From Aedoeadaptatus coxii (GTDB lineage: Bacteria; Bacillota; Clostridia; Tissierellales; Peptoniphilaceae): 64,000 nucleotides of DNA. The first letter of the stretch is position 1, and every line of letters starts with the position of its first letter. The position numbers and the translations under genes were made by a program. The notes beneath the pieces were generated by a model. The model saw only the letters and a list, made by a program, of their open reading frames with translations, was not told the DNA's origin and made no database searches. Shown here in pieces: positions 30,401 through 39,853 of the stretch. Location of the stretch: positions 1 through 64,000 of the forward strand of contig NZ_KQ960183.1 of the NCBI RefSeq assembly GCF_001553115.1, written 5' to 3'.

Positions 30401-30970
30401 TTGAGCAAGCACACGCAAGAGGCCATGATCGACGTGTTTATGGAATTATTAAAGGAAAAATCCTTCGATAAGATCACCGTAAAAGAGATTATCGAAGTGG
30501 CGGAAATAAATCGCAATACATTCTACTATCACTACGAGGATATTTACGATCTTCTGGAAAGCGCCTTTCAAAGGGAGGGCATGAAATTTCGGGAAGATAG
30601 TCGGCCGGAAAATACTTTCGGCGAGGAATACCTGCGAACCGTCCGGTTTCTTATGGAACATAAGGAGGCCATCATCCACCTCTACCGCTCAAAAAGTAGG
30701 CGGGTCATTATAAGCTATGTGGAATCCGCCGTCAGTTCCTTTATCGGCCGCTTCGTGGAAGTTGAATCCGAAAGCACGCAACTTTCCCTCAAGGGGAAAG
30801 AGTACATTACCTACTTTTACAGCGACGCCGTTTTGGCGGCTACCCTTCGCTGGGTGGAGGGGAAGATGAAAGGTTCTCAAGAGGATTTAATGGAGACCAT
30901 CGAAAACTCCTTTTACGCCACTATCGGCCCTATGATCGATGCATACATTCAAGGTCACGGAAAAAACTGA
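30401..30970 (+). CDS. TetR-family transcriptional regulator
   Basis: 189 aa. The N-terminal helix-turn-helix reads KITVKEIIEVAEINRNTFYY followed by HYEDIYDLLESAF, typical for TetR. The C-terminal ~120 residues are helical and probably bind an unknown ligand; the shape resembles the DhaS/YbiH-like TetR C-terminal group. The TTG start at 30401 has GAGGAGGTGA at 30387-30395. It lies 15 bp behind the pyrophosphatase gene and may share its promoter. A FadR-type operator occurs elsewhere in the window (43149), but nothing links this regulator to it specifically. Confidence 0.88.
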   Translation: MSKHTQEAMIDVFMELLKEKSFDKITVKEIIEVAEINRNTFYYHYEDIYDLLESAFQREGMKFREDSRPENTFGEEYLRTVRFLMEHKEAIIHLYRSKSRRVIISYVESAVSSFIGRFVEVESESTQLSLKGKEYITYFYSDAVLAATLRWVEGKMKGSQEDLMETIENSFYATIGPMIDAYIQGHGKN

Positions 30971-30982
30971 ATTTTATCAGTC

Positions 30983-31025
30983 AAAAGAGGCAAAGTGTTC
31001 GAATTTCAGACACTTTGCCTCTTTT
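30983..31025 (+). terminator. Strong terminator after the TetR gene
   Basis: A 16-bp perfect inverted repeat, 30983-30998 with 31010-31025, has A-rich left and T-rich right arms and could act in both directions. Confidence 0.9.
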
Positions 31026-31080
31026 GTCTGTACGAATAAAGTACAGGGAGGGATATGCTTTAATTAAGCGAGGTGAGAAA

Positions 31081-31620
31081 ATGGACCGTTTAATAAAAGT
31101 AAAAAAGATGTACAGCGCTTTTTCCGTCGGCCTGATCGCCCTCGGCGCTCTGTTTTTATTAAAACCTACCATGACCGCCGAGGTGTTTTGCAAATTGGGA
31201 GGGGTATTTTTACTTTTCTTCGGCGCGGTAAAGCTCTATAGTTATTTTTCGAGAGATTTACTGCAACTGGCCTTTCAATTTGATTTCGCCATGGGAATTT
31301 TATCGGGCCTCTTGGGCATCGTCATGCTCTTTCAAACGACGAGATTTTTAGATCTTATCGTCGTCTGCATGGGGCTCTTTATGCTGATCGACGCCCTCTT
31401 GAGAATGCAGACGGCTCTCGATGCCAGAAAGATCGGCATCAAACGTTGGCGTATGATTTTGATCTGCTCCTTCCTGGTCGCCTTAACCGGGGCCATGCTC
31501 TTTATGAAACCTTATGAAGGGCGCAGCGCCATCGTCATGCTCATGGGAATCAACTTAATCATCGACGGCATCCTTAATTTATTCGTGGTACAGAACACGG
31601 TATCGATTATGAGGAGGTAA
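31081..31620 (+). CDS. DUF308/HdeD-type small membrane protein
   Basis: 179 aa with about six hydrophobic helices in the paired pattern of DUF308 (for example FSVGLIALGALFLLKPTMTA and GGVFLLFFGAVKLYSYF). HdeD-like proteins are linked to acid stress in enterobacteria, but the function in Firmicutes is unknown. The start is ATG 31081 with GAGGTGAG upstream; a longer frame back to 31015 lies in the terminator region. AGGAGGTAA at its 3' end is the ribosome site for the radical SAM gene 4 bp downstream, so the two are translationally linked. Confidence 0.8.
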   Translation: MDRLIKVKKMYSAFSVGLIALGALFLLKPTMTAEVFCKLGGVFLLFFGAVKLYSYFSRDLLQLAFQFDFAMGILSGLLGIVMLFQTTRFLDLIVVCMGLFMLIDALLRMQTALDARKIGIKRWRMILICSFLVALTGAMLFMKPYEGRSAIVMLMGINLIIDGILNLFVVQNTVSIMRR

Positions 31621-31624
31621 TGTA

Positions 31625-32989
31625 ATGGCAAAACTTACACACTTATCCGCACGAACGACGGCGAGTTTAGGAATCGACGTCTTACTTAAAAAAGTCAATC
31701 GCAACGACCGCGAAGGGGAAATGCTCAAGCTCGTAGACATAATGGAAAAATTCATGGAAGGGGACGAGCTTGAACTGGATTACGACTGGATCCGCAGGCT
31801 CGTCGGAAATAAAGACACCGCCCTCAACGACTACCTAAATCGGGGCCTCGACGAATTGGATCCTCACGTCATTAAAACGACGGCCCTCAACTTAGGTTTC
31901 GAAGCCATGTTAAGCGGTACGAAGACCATGCATGCCATGCGTAAAGAACACGGCTGCAATATTCCCTGGCTTATTCTCATGGACCCGACCAGCGCCTGCA
32001 ATCTTCACTGTACCGGCTGCTGGGCTGCTGAGTACGGCAATAAATTGAACTTATCGTACGACGAAATGTCCGATATTGTAAGACAGGGCAAGGAGCTGGG
32101 CATCCACTTCTACATGTTTACCGGCGGCGAGCCCCTCGTCAGACGAGACGATATTATTAAGCTTTGCAAAGAGCATAAGGACTGTGAGTTCCTCGCCTTT
32201 ACAAATGGCACACTCGTCGATCAGGCTTTCTGCGACGAAATGAAGAGCGTGGGCAATTTAATGCTCGCCATCAGTTTGGAGGGCTCCCCGGAAGTGAACG
32301 ACTTCCGCAGGGGAGAAGGAGTCTACGGTCGTGTTATGGACGCCATGGACCTGTTAAAAGAAAACGGACTGATCTTCGGTACTTCCATCTGCTACACCTC
32401 GAAGAACTGCGAATCCGTAACGAGCAAGGAATTTATCGATCTTATGGTAGATAAAGGCTGCCGCTACGCCCTCTATTTCCACTACATGCCCGTAGGAAAC
32501 GACGCTTCCGTGGAGCTGCTCCCCACGCCGGAGCAACGACTCGCCACGAAAAACCGCATTTGCGCCATTCGCAATTTGGAGCACGGAGAAGGGCTCTTTA
32601 CCATGGACTTCCAAAACGACGGGGAATATATGAACGGCTGCATCGCCGGCGGACGGAATTATTTCCACATCAACGCCAACGGGGACGCGGAGCCTTGCGT
32701 CTTTATCCACTACTCGGATTCCAACATCAGAGACCACTCCCTTTTGGAAATTCTGAAACGGCCCCTCTTTATGGCCTACCACGACAATCAACCCTTCAAC
32801 GAAAACCACTTGAGACCCTGCCCCATGTTGGAAAATCCGGAAATTCTCCAGCGCATCGTCAACGAAACCGGCGTACACTCTACCGATCTTCAATCGCCTG
32901 AACCGGTAGAACATCTATGCGGCAAGTGCAAACCCTATGCCGCAAGCTGGAAACCCTCCGCCGACAAGGTGTGGTACGGCGAGAGCTAA
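31625..32989 (+). CDS. Radical SAM protein with SPASM-like C terminus
   Basis: 454 aa. The 4Fe-4S cluster that cleaves S-adenosylmethionine is bound by C125, C129 and C132 (CNLHCTGC), with the SAM-binding FTGGEP motif afterwards. The C-terminal part has more cysteines (ANGDAEPCVFIHYSD, HLRPCPMLENP and HLCGKCKPY) that could bind one or two auxiliary clusters, as in SPASM proteins. An N-terminal ~100-residue helical part precedes the barrel. The substrate is unknown, and no peptide precursor or partner enzyme is adjacent; the only linked gene is the DUF308 membrane protein upstream. Confidence 0.85.
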   Translation: MAKLTHLSARTTASLGIDVLLKKVNRNDREGEMLKLVDIMEKFMEGDELELDYDWIRRLVGNKDTALNDYLNRGLDELDPHVIKTTALNLGFEAMLSGTKTMHAMRKEHGCNIPWLILMDPTSACNLHCTGCWAAEYGNKLNLSYDEMSDIVRQGKELGIHFYMFTGGEPLVRRDDIIKLCKEHKDCEFLAFTNGTLVDQAFCDEMKSVGNLMLAISLEGSPEVNDFRRGEGVYGRVMDAMDLLKENGLIFGTSICYTSKNCESVTSKEFIDLMVDKGCRYALYFHYMPVGNDASVELLPTPEQRLATKNRICAIRNLEHGEGLFTMDFQNDGEYMNGCIAGGRNYFHINANGDAEPCVFIHYSDSNIRDHSLLEILKRPLFMAYHDNQPFNENHLRPCPMLENPEILQRIVNETGVHSTDLQSPEPVEHLCGKCKPYAASWKPSADKVWYGES

Positions 32990-33001
32990 TAGAAAACGGA
33001 G

Positions 33002-33040
33002 CCATAAGCAATAAGGTGAAGGCCTTATTGCTTATGGTTT
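33002..33040 (+). terminator. Terminator after the radical SAM gene
   Basis: A 15-bp perfect stem (33002-33016 with 33023-33037), 6-nt loop, then a short T run. It lies 13 bp after the stop codon. Confidence 0.85.
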
Positions 33041-33064
33041 ATGTAAAAAGAAATAGGTGTTACT

Positions 33065-33778
33065 TTGGAATTTGAAGATATTCAAAACCGACTGACCGCC
33101 CGACTTTTGGAACAATTGGAAAATCAAAAAGTTTCCGAATTGGTGCGAAAGTCCCTTCAGCCTTATAAAGAACTTATGAGCTATTATCGTTGCGCCATGA
33201 TGGAGGTAGAGACGAAGTTTGCCGTATTGAGCGAGGAACTCTCCATGCAATACGATCGCAATCCCATCGAATCCATACGCACGCGATTAAAGACCCCGGA
33301 GAGCATTCGAGAGAAGATGGTGCGAAAGGGCTATCCCTTGACGGTGGAGAGTATCGAAGAAAACCTGCACGACATTGCCGGCGTTCGGGTAATCTGTTCC
33401 TTTCCCGCCGATCTCTACGCCCTCGCCGATTCTATTTTGGAGCAGGACGATATTAAGCTCATCGAGAAAAAGGACTATATAAAAAATCCGAAACCAAACG
33501 GCTATCGAAGCTTACATCTGATCGTAGAAATTCCCATCTATCTCCACGATCACAAGAAAATGATGAAGGTGGAAGTGCAGCTGCGCACCATTTCCATGGA
33601 TTGGTGGGCCAGTCTAGAGCACAAAATCCGCTATAAAAAGGGCCTTCCCAATTCGGAATTTATCGAAGAAGAACTGGTAGAGTGTGCGGAAATGAGCGCC
33701 GCCCTGGACGAGCGCATGGAAAGGCTCTACTCAATGGCATCGGAACTGATCGAGAAAGGAGATCCCGAAGGAAAATAG
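33065..33778 (+). CDS. Small alarmone synthetase (RelA/SpoT synthetase domain)
   Basis: 237 aa. It transfers pyrophosphate from ATP to GDP or GTP, giving (p)ppGpp. The synthetase domain is complete: DIAGVRVICSFPADLYALAD, KDYIKNPKPNGYRSLHLIVE with the substrate tyrosine, and VEVQLRTISMDWWASLEHKI. There is no HD hydrolase, TGS or ACT domain, so it is a RelQ/RelP-type stand-alone synthetase; I would favour RelQ by the C-terminal helix. The TTG start at 33065 has AGGTG at 33055-33059. The frameshifted TVP38-type gene follows after 12 bp. Confidence 0.9.
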   Translation: MEFEDIQNRLTARLLEQLENQKVSELVRKSLQPYKELMSYYRCAMMEVETKFAVLSEELSMQYDRNPIESIRTRLKTPESIREKMVRKGYPLTVESIEENLHDIAGVRVICSFPADLYALADSILEQDDIKLIEKKDYIKNPKPNGYRSLHLIVEIPIYLHDHKKMMKVEVQLRTISMDWWASLEHKIRYKKGLPNSEFIEEELVECAEMSAALDERMERLYSMASELIEKGDPEGK

Positions 33779-33790
33779 AAAGGAGAAGCT

Positions 33791-34474
33791 ATGGCCAAGG
33801 GAAACAAAACAAAGGGCAACAATCAAAGGCTGCACAAGCAAGTAAAAAGGATTCAATTCGTCGCCCTTATATCGTTCGTATTGGCCCTCGTAGCTACTTT
33901 TCTCATGCATATGACGGTAGAAAGCCTCCTGTCCCATACGGAGGGAAATTCCCTCGCGGGGGGCCCTTATGCTCCTCCTCTTCGGCAATAAGAGCCTTTC
34001 CATCGTTATCCCCCTGCCTTCCCACTATCTCGCCAGCGGCATGCTCTATTCGCCTTTAAAAGTCCTGGCCATCAGCTATATGGGCCTCGCCATTACTCTG
34101 AGCATTCCCTACTTCCTCGGAAGATGGGCCGGCGGGGAGGGGATCGATTATATATTGCCTCGCTACCCGAAGATGGAGAAGGTCATCGCCATGCAGAAGA
34201 AAAACGAATTCTTCTCAAATTTTATCGTCCGCATCATCGGATGGTTTCCATATGATATACTAAGTTTTAATTCGGTGCCTGTGACACGCTCTACCCCGTT
34301 TACCTAGGGGCACCCTTATTGGGCCGTTCCATCGGCGTCGTTACCAATACCTTATTAGGCGATGTGATTTTAAATCCTCTTTCGCCGCAATTTGCACTTA
34401 TGATCGCCATCAAAATCGTCGTTTCCCTGGCGGCTTTCGGCGTGGCCTATTATTTAAACAAAAGAGAAAATTAG
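33791..34474 (+). pseudogene. TVP38/TMEM64 (DedA-like) membrane protein gene with two frameshifts
   Basis: Three frames must be joined to recover the protein. The first runs from ATG 33791 (AAAGGAGAAG upstream) to a six-G tract at 33958-33963; removing one G joins NSLAG to the ALMLLLFGN frame. The second runs to ILSFN near 34270, where adding one T gives the expected SFNFGACD motif and joins the third frame, which ends at TAG 34474. The rebuilt protein is ~227 aa, with an N-terminal membrane helix and the TVP38 core. Both lesions are single-base and next to homopolymers, so sequencing error, recent inactivation and slip-strand phase variation are all possible. Confidence 0.82.
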
Positions 34475-34507
34475 AATCAGAAGATAAAAAAGAAAAAGGA
34501 GCGAAGG

Positions 34508-35371
34508 ATGAAAGTTGCCATTTTAACCGATACCAACAGCGGTATTCATACACCGGATGAAGATGCAGGCCTCTTCGTCATTCCCATGCCCGTTATCGTC
34601 GGGGAGAATACCTATTACGAAGGGGAAAATTTAAACGAGGAAGAACTTTGCCGTTTTCTGGAACAAGGCGAGAAGGTTACTACGTCGCAGCCGCCCATCG
34701 GTCTTTTAATGGATAAACTGGACGGTATTTTGGGGAAAGGCTATGACGAGGTAGTCTACATTCCCATGTCAAGCAGTTTGAGCAGCTCTTGCAATTCGGC
34801 GAAGATGGTGGCGCGAGAATACGACGGGAAAGTACACGTCGTGGATAATCGCCGCATTTCCGTGACGCAAAAAGATTCCGTCATGGATGCTCTTCGTCTG
34901 GCGAAGAAAAAAACGGCGGGCAAAAAAATCCTTCGTCGATTGGAAGAAGACGGCCCGAACAGCACCATTTACCTTTCCGTATCCAGTCTCGATCAGCTGA
35001 AAAACGGCGGCAGAATTACATCCTCGGCGGCGGCCATCGCCACCGTATTAAACATAAAGCCCGTGCTTACCTTTCGCGGAGAAAAAATCGACAGCTACGG
35101 AAAAGTGCGGGGGAGTATGTACCGAGCCCAATTAAAAATGATCGACGCCCTTCATAAAGACGTGGATCGACGCTTCTCAAACGTAAAGCCTGAACACATT
35201 CGCATCGGCGTGGCGGGCTTTGGAATAGGAGAAGAGGAAAGGGATCGCTGGTTGGATCTGGCGATCAACGGATTTCCTCGGGCGCAGGTGCGCTACGATC
35301 CCCTGCCGGCGAGCATCGGCGCCCACACGGGCATTGGGGCATACGGCATCGGCATCTCCGTCGACAAATAG
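34508..35371 (+). CDS. DegV-family fatty-acid-binding protein
   Basis: 287 aa. DegV/FakB proteins bind a fatty acid and present it to the FakA kinase for phosphorylation. The N-terminal domain has the TDTNSGI start and the TTSQPP motif; VYIPMSSSLSSSCNSA is the usual SSxLSGTY-like block; NGGRITSSAAAIATVLNIKP contacts the lipid head. Such proteins occur in several paralogues and no fakA is nearby. AAAAAGGAGCG precedes the ATG. Confidence 0.9.
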   Translation: MKVAILTDTNSGIHTPDEDAGLFVIPMPVIVGENTYYEGENLNEEELCRFLEQGEKVTTSQPPIGLLMDKLDGILGKGYDEVVYIPMSSSLSSSCNSAKMVAREYDGKVHVVDNRRISVTQKDSVMDALRLAKKKTAGKKILRRLEEDGPNSTIYLSVSSLDQLKNGGRITSSAAAIATVLNIKPVLTFRGEKIDSYGKVRGSMYRAQLKMIDALHKDVDRRFSNVKPEHIRIGVAGFGIGEEERDRWLDLAINGFPRAQVRYDPLPASIGAHTGIGAYGIGISVDK

Positions 35372-35440
35372 CATCCGCTTCGCTTGAGATAAAGAAAGTA
35401 TACTAAAATTAAAAGAATTCCTACCTTTCTAATCAAAAAA

Positions 35441-35449
35441 TGTTATAAT
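35441..35449 (+). promoter_or_regulatory. Extended -10 promoter for the dehydratase activase gene
   Basis: TGTTATAAT at 35441-35449 repeats the extended -10 seen upstream of the pyrophosphatase gene. Transcription should begin near 35456, which makes the in-frame ATG at 35458 nearly leaderless and supports the ATG at 35500 as the true start. Confidence 0.7.
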
Positions 35450-35499
35450 TTACATCAATGGTAAAAACTAACAGTATTAATAAGAAAGAAGGTTGTAAA

Positions 35500-38400
35500 A
35501 TGTTGCTGCACATGGGCTTAGACGTGGGTTCCACCACGGTGAAACTTGTGGCGCTGGACGATGAGGAGAAGATTGTATTTTCCACTTATCGGCGACATTT
35601 TTCAGATATGAAAAAAACCGTATCCGACATTATGGAAACGGTTCACGATAAATTTTCAGGCGACGACACGACGATGAACGTCACCGGCAGTGGCGGCATC
35701 GCCGTGGCGGAGCTTTTAAATATTCCCTTCGTTCAGGAAGTGGTGGCGGGTACGGAAGCCATTACCCACTACATTCCCGAAAGCGACATCGCCATCGAGC
35801 TGGGGGGAGAGGATTCTAAAATCACTTATCTTCGCGGCAGTTTGGAACAGCGGATGAACAGCATTTGTGCCGGAGGCACCGGTGCCTTTATCGATCAAAT
35901 GGCGTCTTTATTAAAAACCGACGCATCGGGACTGAACGAGCTGGCGAAACATCACAAAAAAATATACCCCATCGCCTCCCGCTGCGGCGTGTTTGCGAAA
36001 ACCGACGTGCAAGCGCTCATGAATCAGGGCGCCACCCACGAAGACATAGCCGTCTCCGTGTTTCAATCGGTGGTCAACCAAACCATTTCGAATTTGGCAT
36101 GTGGCAGGCCCATTCGAGGGAATGTGGCATTTTTAGGCGGGCCTCTCACCTTTTTGGATCAACTGAAGGCTCGCTTTATCGAAACCCTCAATCTTTCGGA
36201 GGGTGAAATTTTTGCGCCTGAAAACGGGCAAATTTTTGTCGCATTAGGTGCCGCGTTAAAAAGCGTGGAATCGGATCCCGTCGCCGTGGACGATCTTTAC
36301 GCACGGCTGGGGGAAACGAGGGAAGTACACGTAGATGAAGACGCTCTATTGGAGCCGCTTTTTAAAGACGAAGAGGAGCTTCTGGCCTTTAGAAAGCGCC
36401 ACGACGGCCATGATTTACCGAGAAGAGCCATTGAAAATTATCGCGGCCCCGTTTACGTGGGCATCGACGCCGGTAGCACTACGACGAAAATGGTGGCCCT
36501 TTCCAAGGACAAAGAGGTGCTTTACGAAGCCTACGGGCCCAATAGCGGCTCGCCTCTCGACAAAGTGAAGGAATACCTCCTGGAGCTTTACGATCTCTTA
36601 AACGGCGATGCCTACATCGCTTCTTCCGGCGTCACGGGATACGGGGAAGATTTTATTAAGGCGGCGCTGAAAGTGGATTACGGGGAAGTGGAAACCATCG
36701 CCCACTTTCGCGCCGCGCAATATTTTGAGCCGGACGTGGATTTTATTTTAGATATCGGCGGCCAGGACATGAAGGCCATGAAAGTGTCCGGTGATGTGAT
36801 CGAATCCATTCTCTTAAATGAAGCCTGTTCATCGGGCTGCGGCTCCTTCCTCCAAACCTTTGCCAAAGGCGTGGAATACAGCGTGGAAGATTTCGCTCAC
36901 GTGGCATTGGATGCGAAGGCGCCGGTGGATCTCGGCAGCCGCTGCACCGTGTTTATGAATTCGAAAGTGAAGCAGGCGCAAAAAGAAGGGGCCACCGTGG
37001 CGGATATTTCGGCAGGTCTCGCCTATTCCGTCATTCGAAACGCCATTCAAAAAGTTATAAAAGTGCGGGATCCTAAAAAACTCGGCGAACACATCGTCGT
37101 CCAAGGGGGTACCTTCTACAGCGACGCCGTGCTCCGCGCCTTTGAAAAAATTACGGGCAGAGAAGTTGTCCGCCCGAAAATGAGCGGCACCATGGGCGCC
37201 ATCGGCATGGCGCTTATCGCCATGGAAAAAGGGGAAGGGGAAAGCACTCTTTTAGATCAAAGCGCCATCGATGCCTTTACTTACACGACAAAACACACCC
37301 GCTGCGGCCAATGCGCCAATAACTGCGCCCTGGCCGTCCACCGTTTCGGCGACGGCAGCCGCTACATTACGGGCAATCGCTGCGAACGGGGAGCGGGCAT
37401 TGTAAGGGGCGAGGAAGATCGCCTGCCCAATCTCTACGCTTACAAATTGAAGCGGGTCTTCGATTACGATCCCTTGCCTGAAACGGCGCCGCGGGGCACC
37501 ATCGGTATTCCCCGCGTCCTCAATATGTACGAAAACTACCCCTTCTGGCACACATTCTTTACCGCCATCGGCTATCGAGTCGAACTTTCCGATATGTCCT
37601 CTCGGGAACTTTACGAGGAAGGCCTGGAATCCATTACGTCGGAAACGGCGTGTTACCCGGCGAAAATTACTCACGGCCACATCGAAAATTTGGTGAAGAA
37701 GGGGATTAAAAAAATCTTCTATCCCGCCATTTTCTACGAAGAAAAGAAATTAAAAGGTGCCGACAACACGCTGAACTGCCCGGTAGTGGCAGGTTACAGC
37801 GAAGTGATTCGAAACAATGTGGAAAGTTTGGAAAGAGAAAAAATAGATTACATCAATCCCTTCCTTTCTTTCGACAATCGGGAAAAACTGGCGGAGCGAT
37901 TAGCAGAAGTATTCGCCGATGTGCCGAAAAAAGACATTCAGCGCGCCGTGACCTCGGCTTACGACGAGCAGGCTCGCTACCGCGACGATGTGCGCGCAGA
38001 AGGTAAACGTGCCATGGCATTTTTGGAAGAGACGGACACCGTGGGCATCGTCCTCGCCGGCAGACCCTATCACATCGATCCGGAGATCAACCACGGCATG
38101 GCGGAAATGATTACGGGCCTCGGGCTCCCCGTCCTTTCGGAAGATTCCATCGTCGGCGAAGAAAATTTAGACGGCAAACTTCGCGTCCTCGACCAATGGA
38201 ATTACCACTCCCGTCTCTACCGCGCGGCGAAAATCGTCGGGGAAAGTGACCATCTGGAAATGGTGCAGCTGAATTCCTTCGGTTGCGGCCTGGACGCCGT
38301 TACCACCGATCAGGTCAACGAAATTCTGGAATCTTATCACAAGATCTATACGGTGTTGAAAATCGACGAGGTCAACAATTTAGGCGCGGCGAAAATTCGC

Positions 38401-39744
38401 CTTCGCTCTCTTATTCAGGCAGTGGAAAATCGCACAGTGGACAAAGAGCGGGAAGCCCTTTACGACGACCCCGTCGTGTTTACCGAGGACATGCGCAAAA
38501 CCCACACCATTTTAATTCCTCAAATGGCGCCCATTCACTTCGCCATTTTAGAGCCTATGCTTCGCGGCGAAGGATTTAATGTGGAAGTGCTGCCTAATCT
38601 TTCCACTCACGTAGTGGACGAGGGGCTGCAATACGTGAACAACGACGCTTGCTACCCGTCTATTTTCGTCGTCGGCCAATTTATGGAAGCCGTTAAAAGC
38701 GGCCGCTACGATACGGATAATCTGACACTATTAATGAGTCAAACCGGCGGCGCCTGTCGGGCGAGCAATTACGTAGGCTTTATTCGGAAGGCGTTAAAAG
38801 ACGCGGGCTACGGCCACATTCCCGTCCTTGCGGCATCCATTCAGGGAATCGAACGCCATCCGGGATTTCATTTCACCAAAAGGCAATTGGTAAGCATCGG
38901 AAAAAAAGGCGTGCAGGATCTCCTTTACGGCGACTTAATTATGCGCCTTTCCAACGCTACCCGGCCCTACGAAGTGGAAAAGGGCGCGGAAAAAGCCATT
39001 ACCGATCGCTGGATCCAAAAACTCACGGCGAAAGACTTTAACTATTCCCGGAGAGAATTCCGCAAAAATGTGCGGGACATGGTGGCGGATTACAGCGCCG
39101 TGGAAGTGGACGGCAAGGTGCGCCCCAAAGTGGGCATCGTCGGGGAAATCCTGGCGAAATTCCTACCCGAGGCAAACAACCACGTGCAACGGCAATTGGA
39201 GGCGGAAGGCGCCGAAGTCGTCGTGCCTGATCTTACGGATTTCATGATCTATTCCTTTAAAAACGCGCGGATCAAAGAAAAACGCTACGGCACGTCGAAA
39301 ATGGGCGGATTCCTCGCCGATCGCATGATCGATTACGTGGAAAGCTATCGTCGCATTATTCGTGAAGAACTTAAAAAGAGCCGATTTGACGGCCCTGAAA
39401 AAGTGGAAACCCTTATGAAATACGCCGAAGAATTTGTGGATCTCGGCAATCAATACGGGGAAGGCTGGCTCCTAACGGCGGAAATGGTGGAACTTATTCG
39501 CGCCGGCGCAGGCAACATCGTCTGCGTTCAACCCTTCGGCTGCTTACCCAATCACATTACGGGCAAAGGCGTGATTAAAGCCGTGAGAGAAGCGTACCCC
39601 ACGGCCAATATTATCCCCATCGATTACGACGCCTCGGCATCGGCTGTAAACCAAACCAATCGGATCAAGCTGATGATGAATCAGGCGAACAAAAACAAAA
39701 ATAAAAACGAAGAAATCGCCGAAGCCCATCGCTCGGCGCGGTAA
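35500..39744 (+). CDS. Giant 2-hydroxyacyl-CoA dehydratase activase-related protein (BadF/BcrAD x2 plus DUF2229)
   Basis: 1414 aa. It has two ASKHA ATPase domains of the BadF/BadG/BcrA/HgdC type: the first starts HMGLDVGSTTVKLVALDD, the second near residue 310 YVGIDAGSTTTKMVALSKD. Cluster cysteines sit in NSICAGGTGAFI and NEACSSGCGSFLQTF. A cysteine motif (TRCGQCANNCALAVHRFG) precedes the C-terminal DUF2229/CoA-protein activase part (IGIPRVLNMYENYPFWHTFF). HgdC-type activases use ATP to inject one low-potential electron into a radical dehydratase. No dehydratase subunits are adjacent. The exact partner is unknown; many Clostridia carry this stand-alone giant form. Confidence 0.9.
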   Translation: MLLHMGLDVGSTTVKLVALDDEEKIVFSTYRRHFSDMKKTVSDIMETVHDKFSGDDTTMNVTGSGGIAVAELLNIPFVQEVVAGTEAITHYIPESDIAIELGGEDSKITYLRGSLEQRMNSICAGGTGAFIDQMASLLKTDASGLNELAKHHKKIYPIASRCGVFAKTDVQALMNQGATHEDIAVSVFQSVVNQTISNLACGRPIRGNVAFLGGPLTFLDQLKARFIETLNLSEGEIFAPENGQIFVALGAALKSVESDPVAVDDLYARLGETREVHVDEDALLEPLFKDEEELLAFRKRHDGHDLPRRAIENYRGPVYVGIDAGSTTTKMVALSKDKEVLYEAYGPNSGSPLDKVKEYLLELYDLLNGDAYIASSGVTGYGEDFIKAALKVDYGEVETIAHFRAAQYFEPDVDFILDIGGQDMKAMKVSGDVIESILLNEACSSGCGSFLQTFAKGVEYSVEDFAHVALDAKAPVDLGSRCTVFMNSKVKQAQKEGATVADISAGLAYSVIRNAIQKVIKVRDPKKLGEHIVVQGGTFYSDAVLRAFEKITGREVVRPKMSGTMGAIGMALIAMEKGEGESTLLDQSAIDAFTYTTKHTRCGQCANNCALAVHRFGDGSRYITGNRCERGAGIVRGEEDRLPNLYAYKLKRVFDYDPLPETAPRGTIGIPRVLNMYENYPFWHTFFTAIGYRVELSDMSSRELYEEGLESITSETACYPAKITHGHIENLVKKGIKKIFYPAIFYEEKKLKGADNTLNCPVVAGYSEVIRNNVESLEREKIDYINPFLSFDNREKLAERLAEVFADVPKKDIQRAVTSAYDEQARYRDDVRAEGKRAMAFLEETDTVGIVLAGRPYHIDPEINHGMAEMITGLGLPVLSEDSIVGEENLDGKLRVLDQWNYHSRLYRAAKIVGESDHLEMVQLNSFGCGLDAVTTDQVNEILESYHKIYTVLKIDEVNNLGAAKIRLRSLIQAVENRTVDKEREALYDDPVVFTEDMRKTHTILIPQMAPIHFAILEPMLRGEGFNVEVLPNLSTHVVDEGLQYVNNDACYPSIFVVGQFMEAVKSGRYDTDNLTLLMSQTGGACRASNYVGFIRKALKDAGYGHIPVLAASIQGIERHPGFHFTKRQLVSIGKKGVQDLLYGDLIMRLSNATRPYEVEKGAEKAITDRWIQKLTAKDFNYSRREFRKNVRDMVADYSAVEVDGKVRPKVGIVGEILAKFLPEANNHVQRQLEAEGAEVVVPDLTDFMIYSFKNARIKEKRYGTSKMGGFLADRMIDYVESYRRIIREELKKSRFDGPEKVETLMKYAEEFVDLGNQYGEGWLLTAEMVELIRAGAGNIVCVQPFGCLPNHITGKGVIKAVREAYPTANIIPIDYDASASAVNQTNRIKLMMNQANKNKNKNEEIAEAHRSAR

Positions 39745-39769
39745 AAACCCTCCTCACGGAGGGTTTTTT
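39743..39769 (+). terminator. Terminator after the activase gene
   Basis: AAACCCTCC pairs with GGAGGGTTT around the loop TCAC (39754-39757), ending in six T (39764-39769). Confidence 0.93.
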
Positions 39770-39786
39770 ACTATAAGCTTCTGAAC

Positions 39787-39815
39787 TTGCTATAAAAATT
39801 TTTCTACACTATAAT
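39787..39815 (+). promoter_or_regulatory. Sigma-A-type promoter for the stalk-domain protein
   Basis: TTGCTA (39787-39792), 17-bp spacer, TATAAT (39810-39815). The AAAAGGAGGAG ribosome site and ATG 39854 follow. Confidence 0.8.
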
Positions 39816-39853
39816 CGAAATAGATAATACTTTAAAGTTTAAAAGGAGGAGTT

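Noticed and set aside
35458-35500. ATG 35458 as the start of the dehydratase activase
   Set aside because: It is only 9 bp after the -10 TATAAT and would be leaderless; ATG 35500 has a better leader and the family's start.
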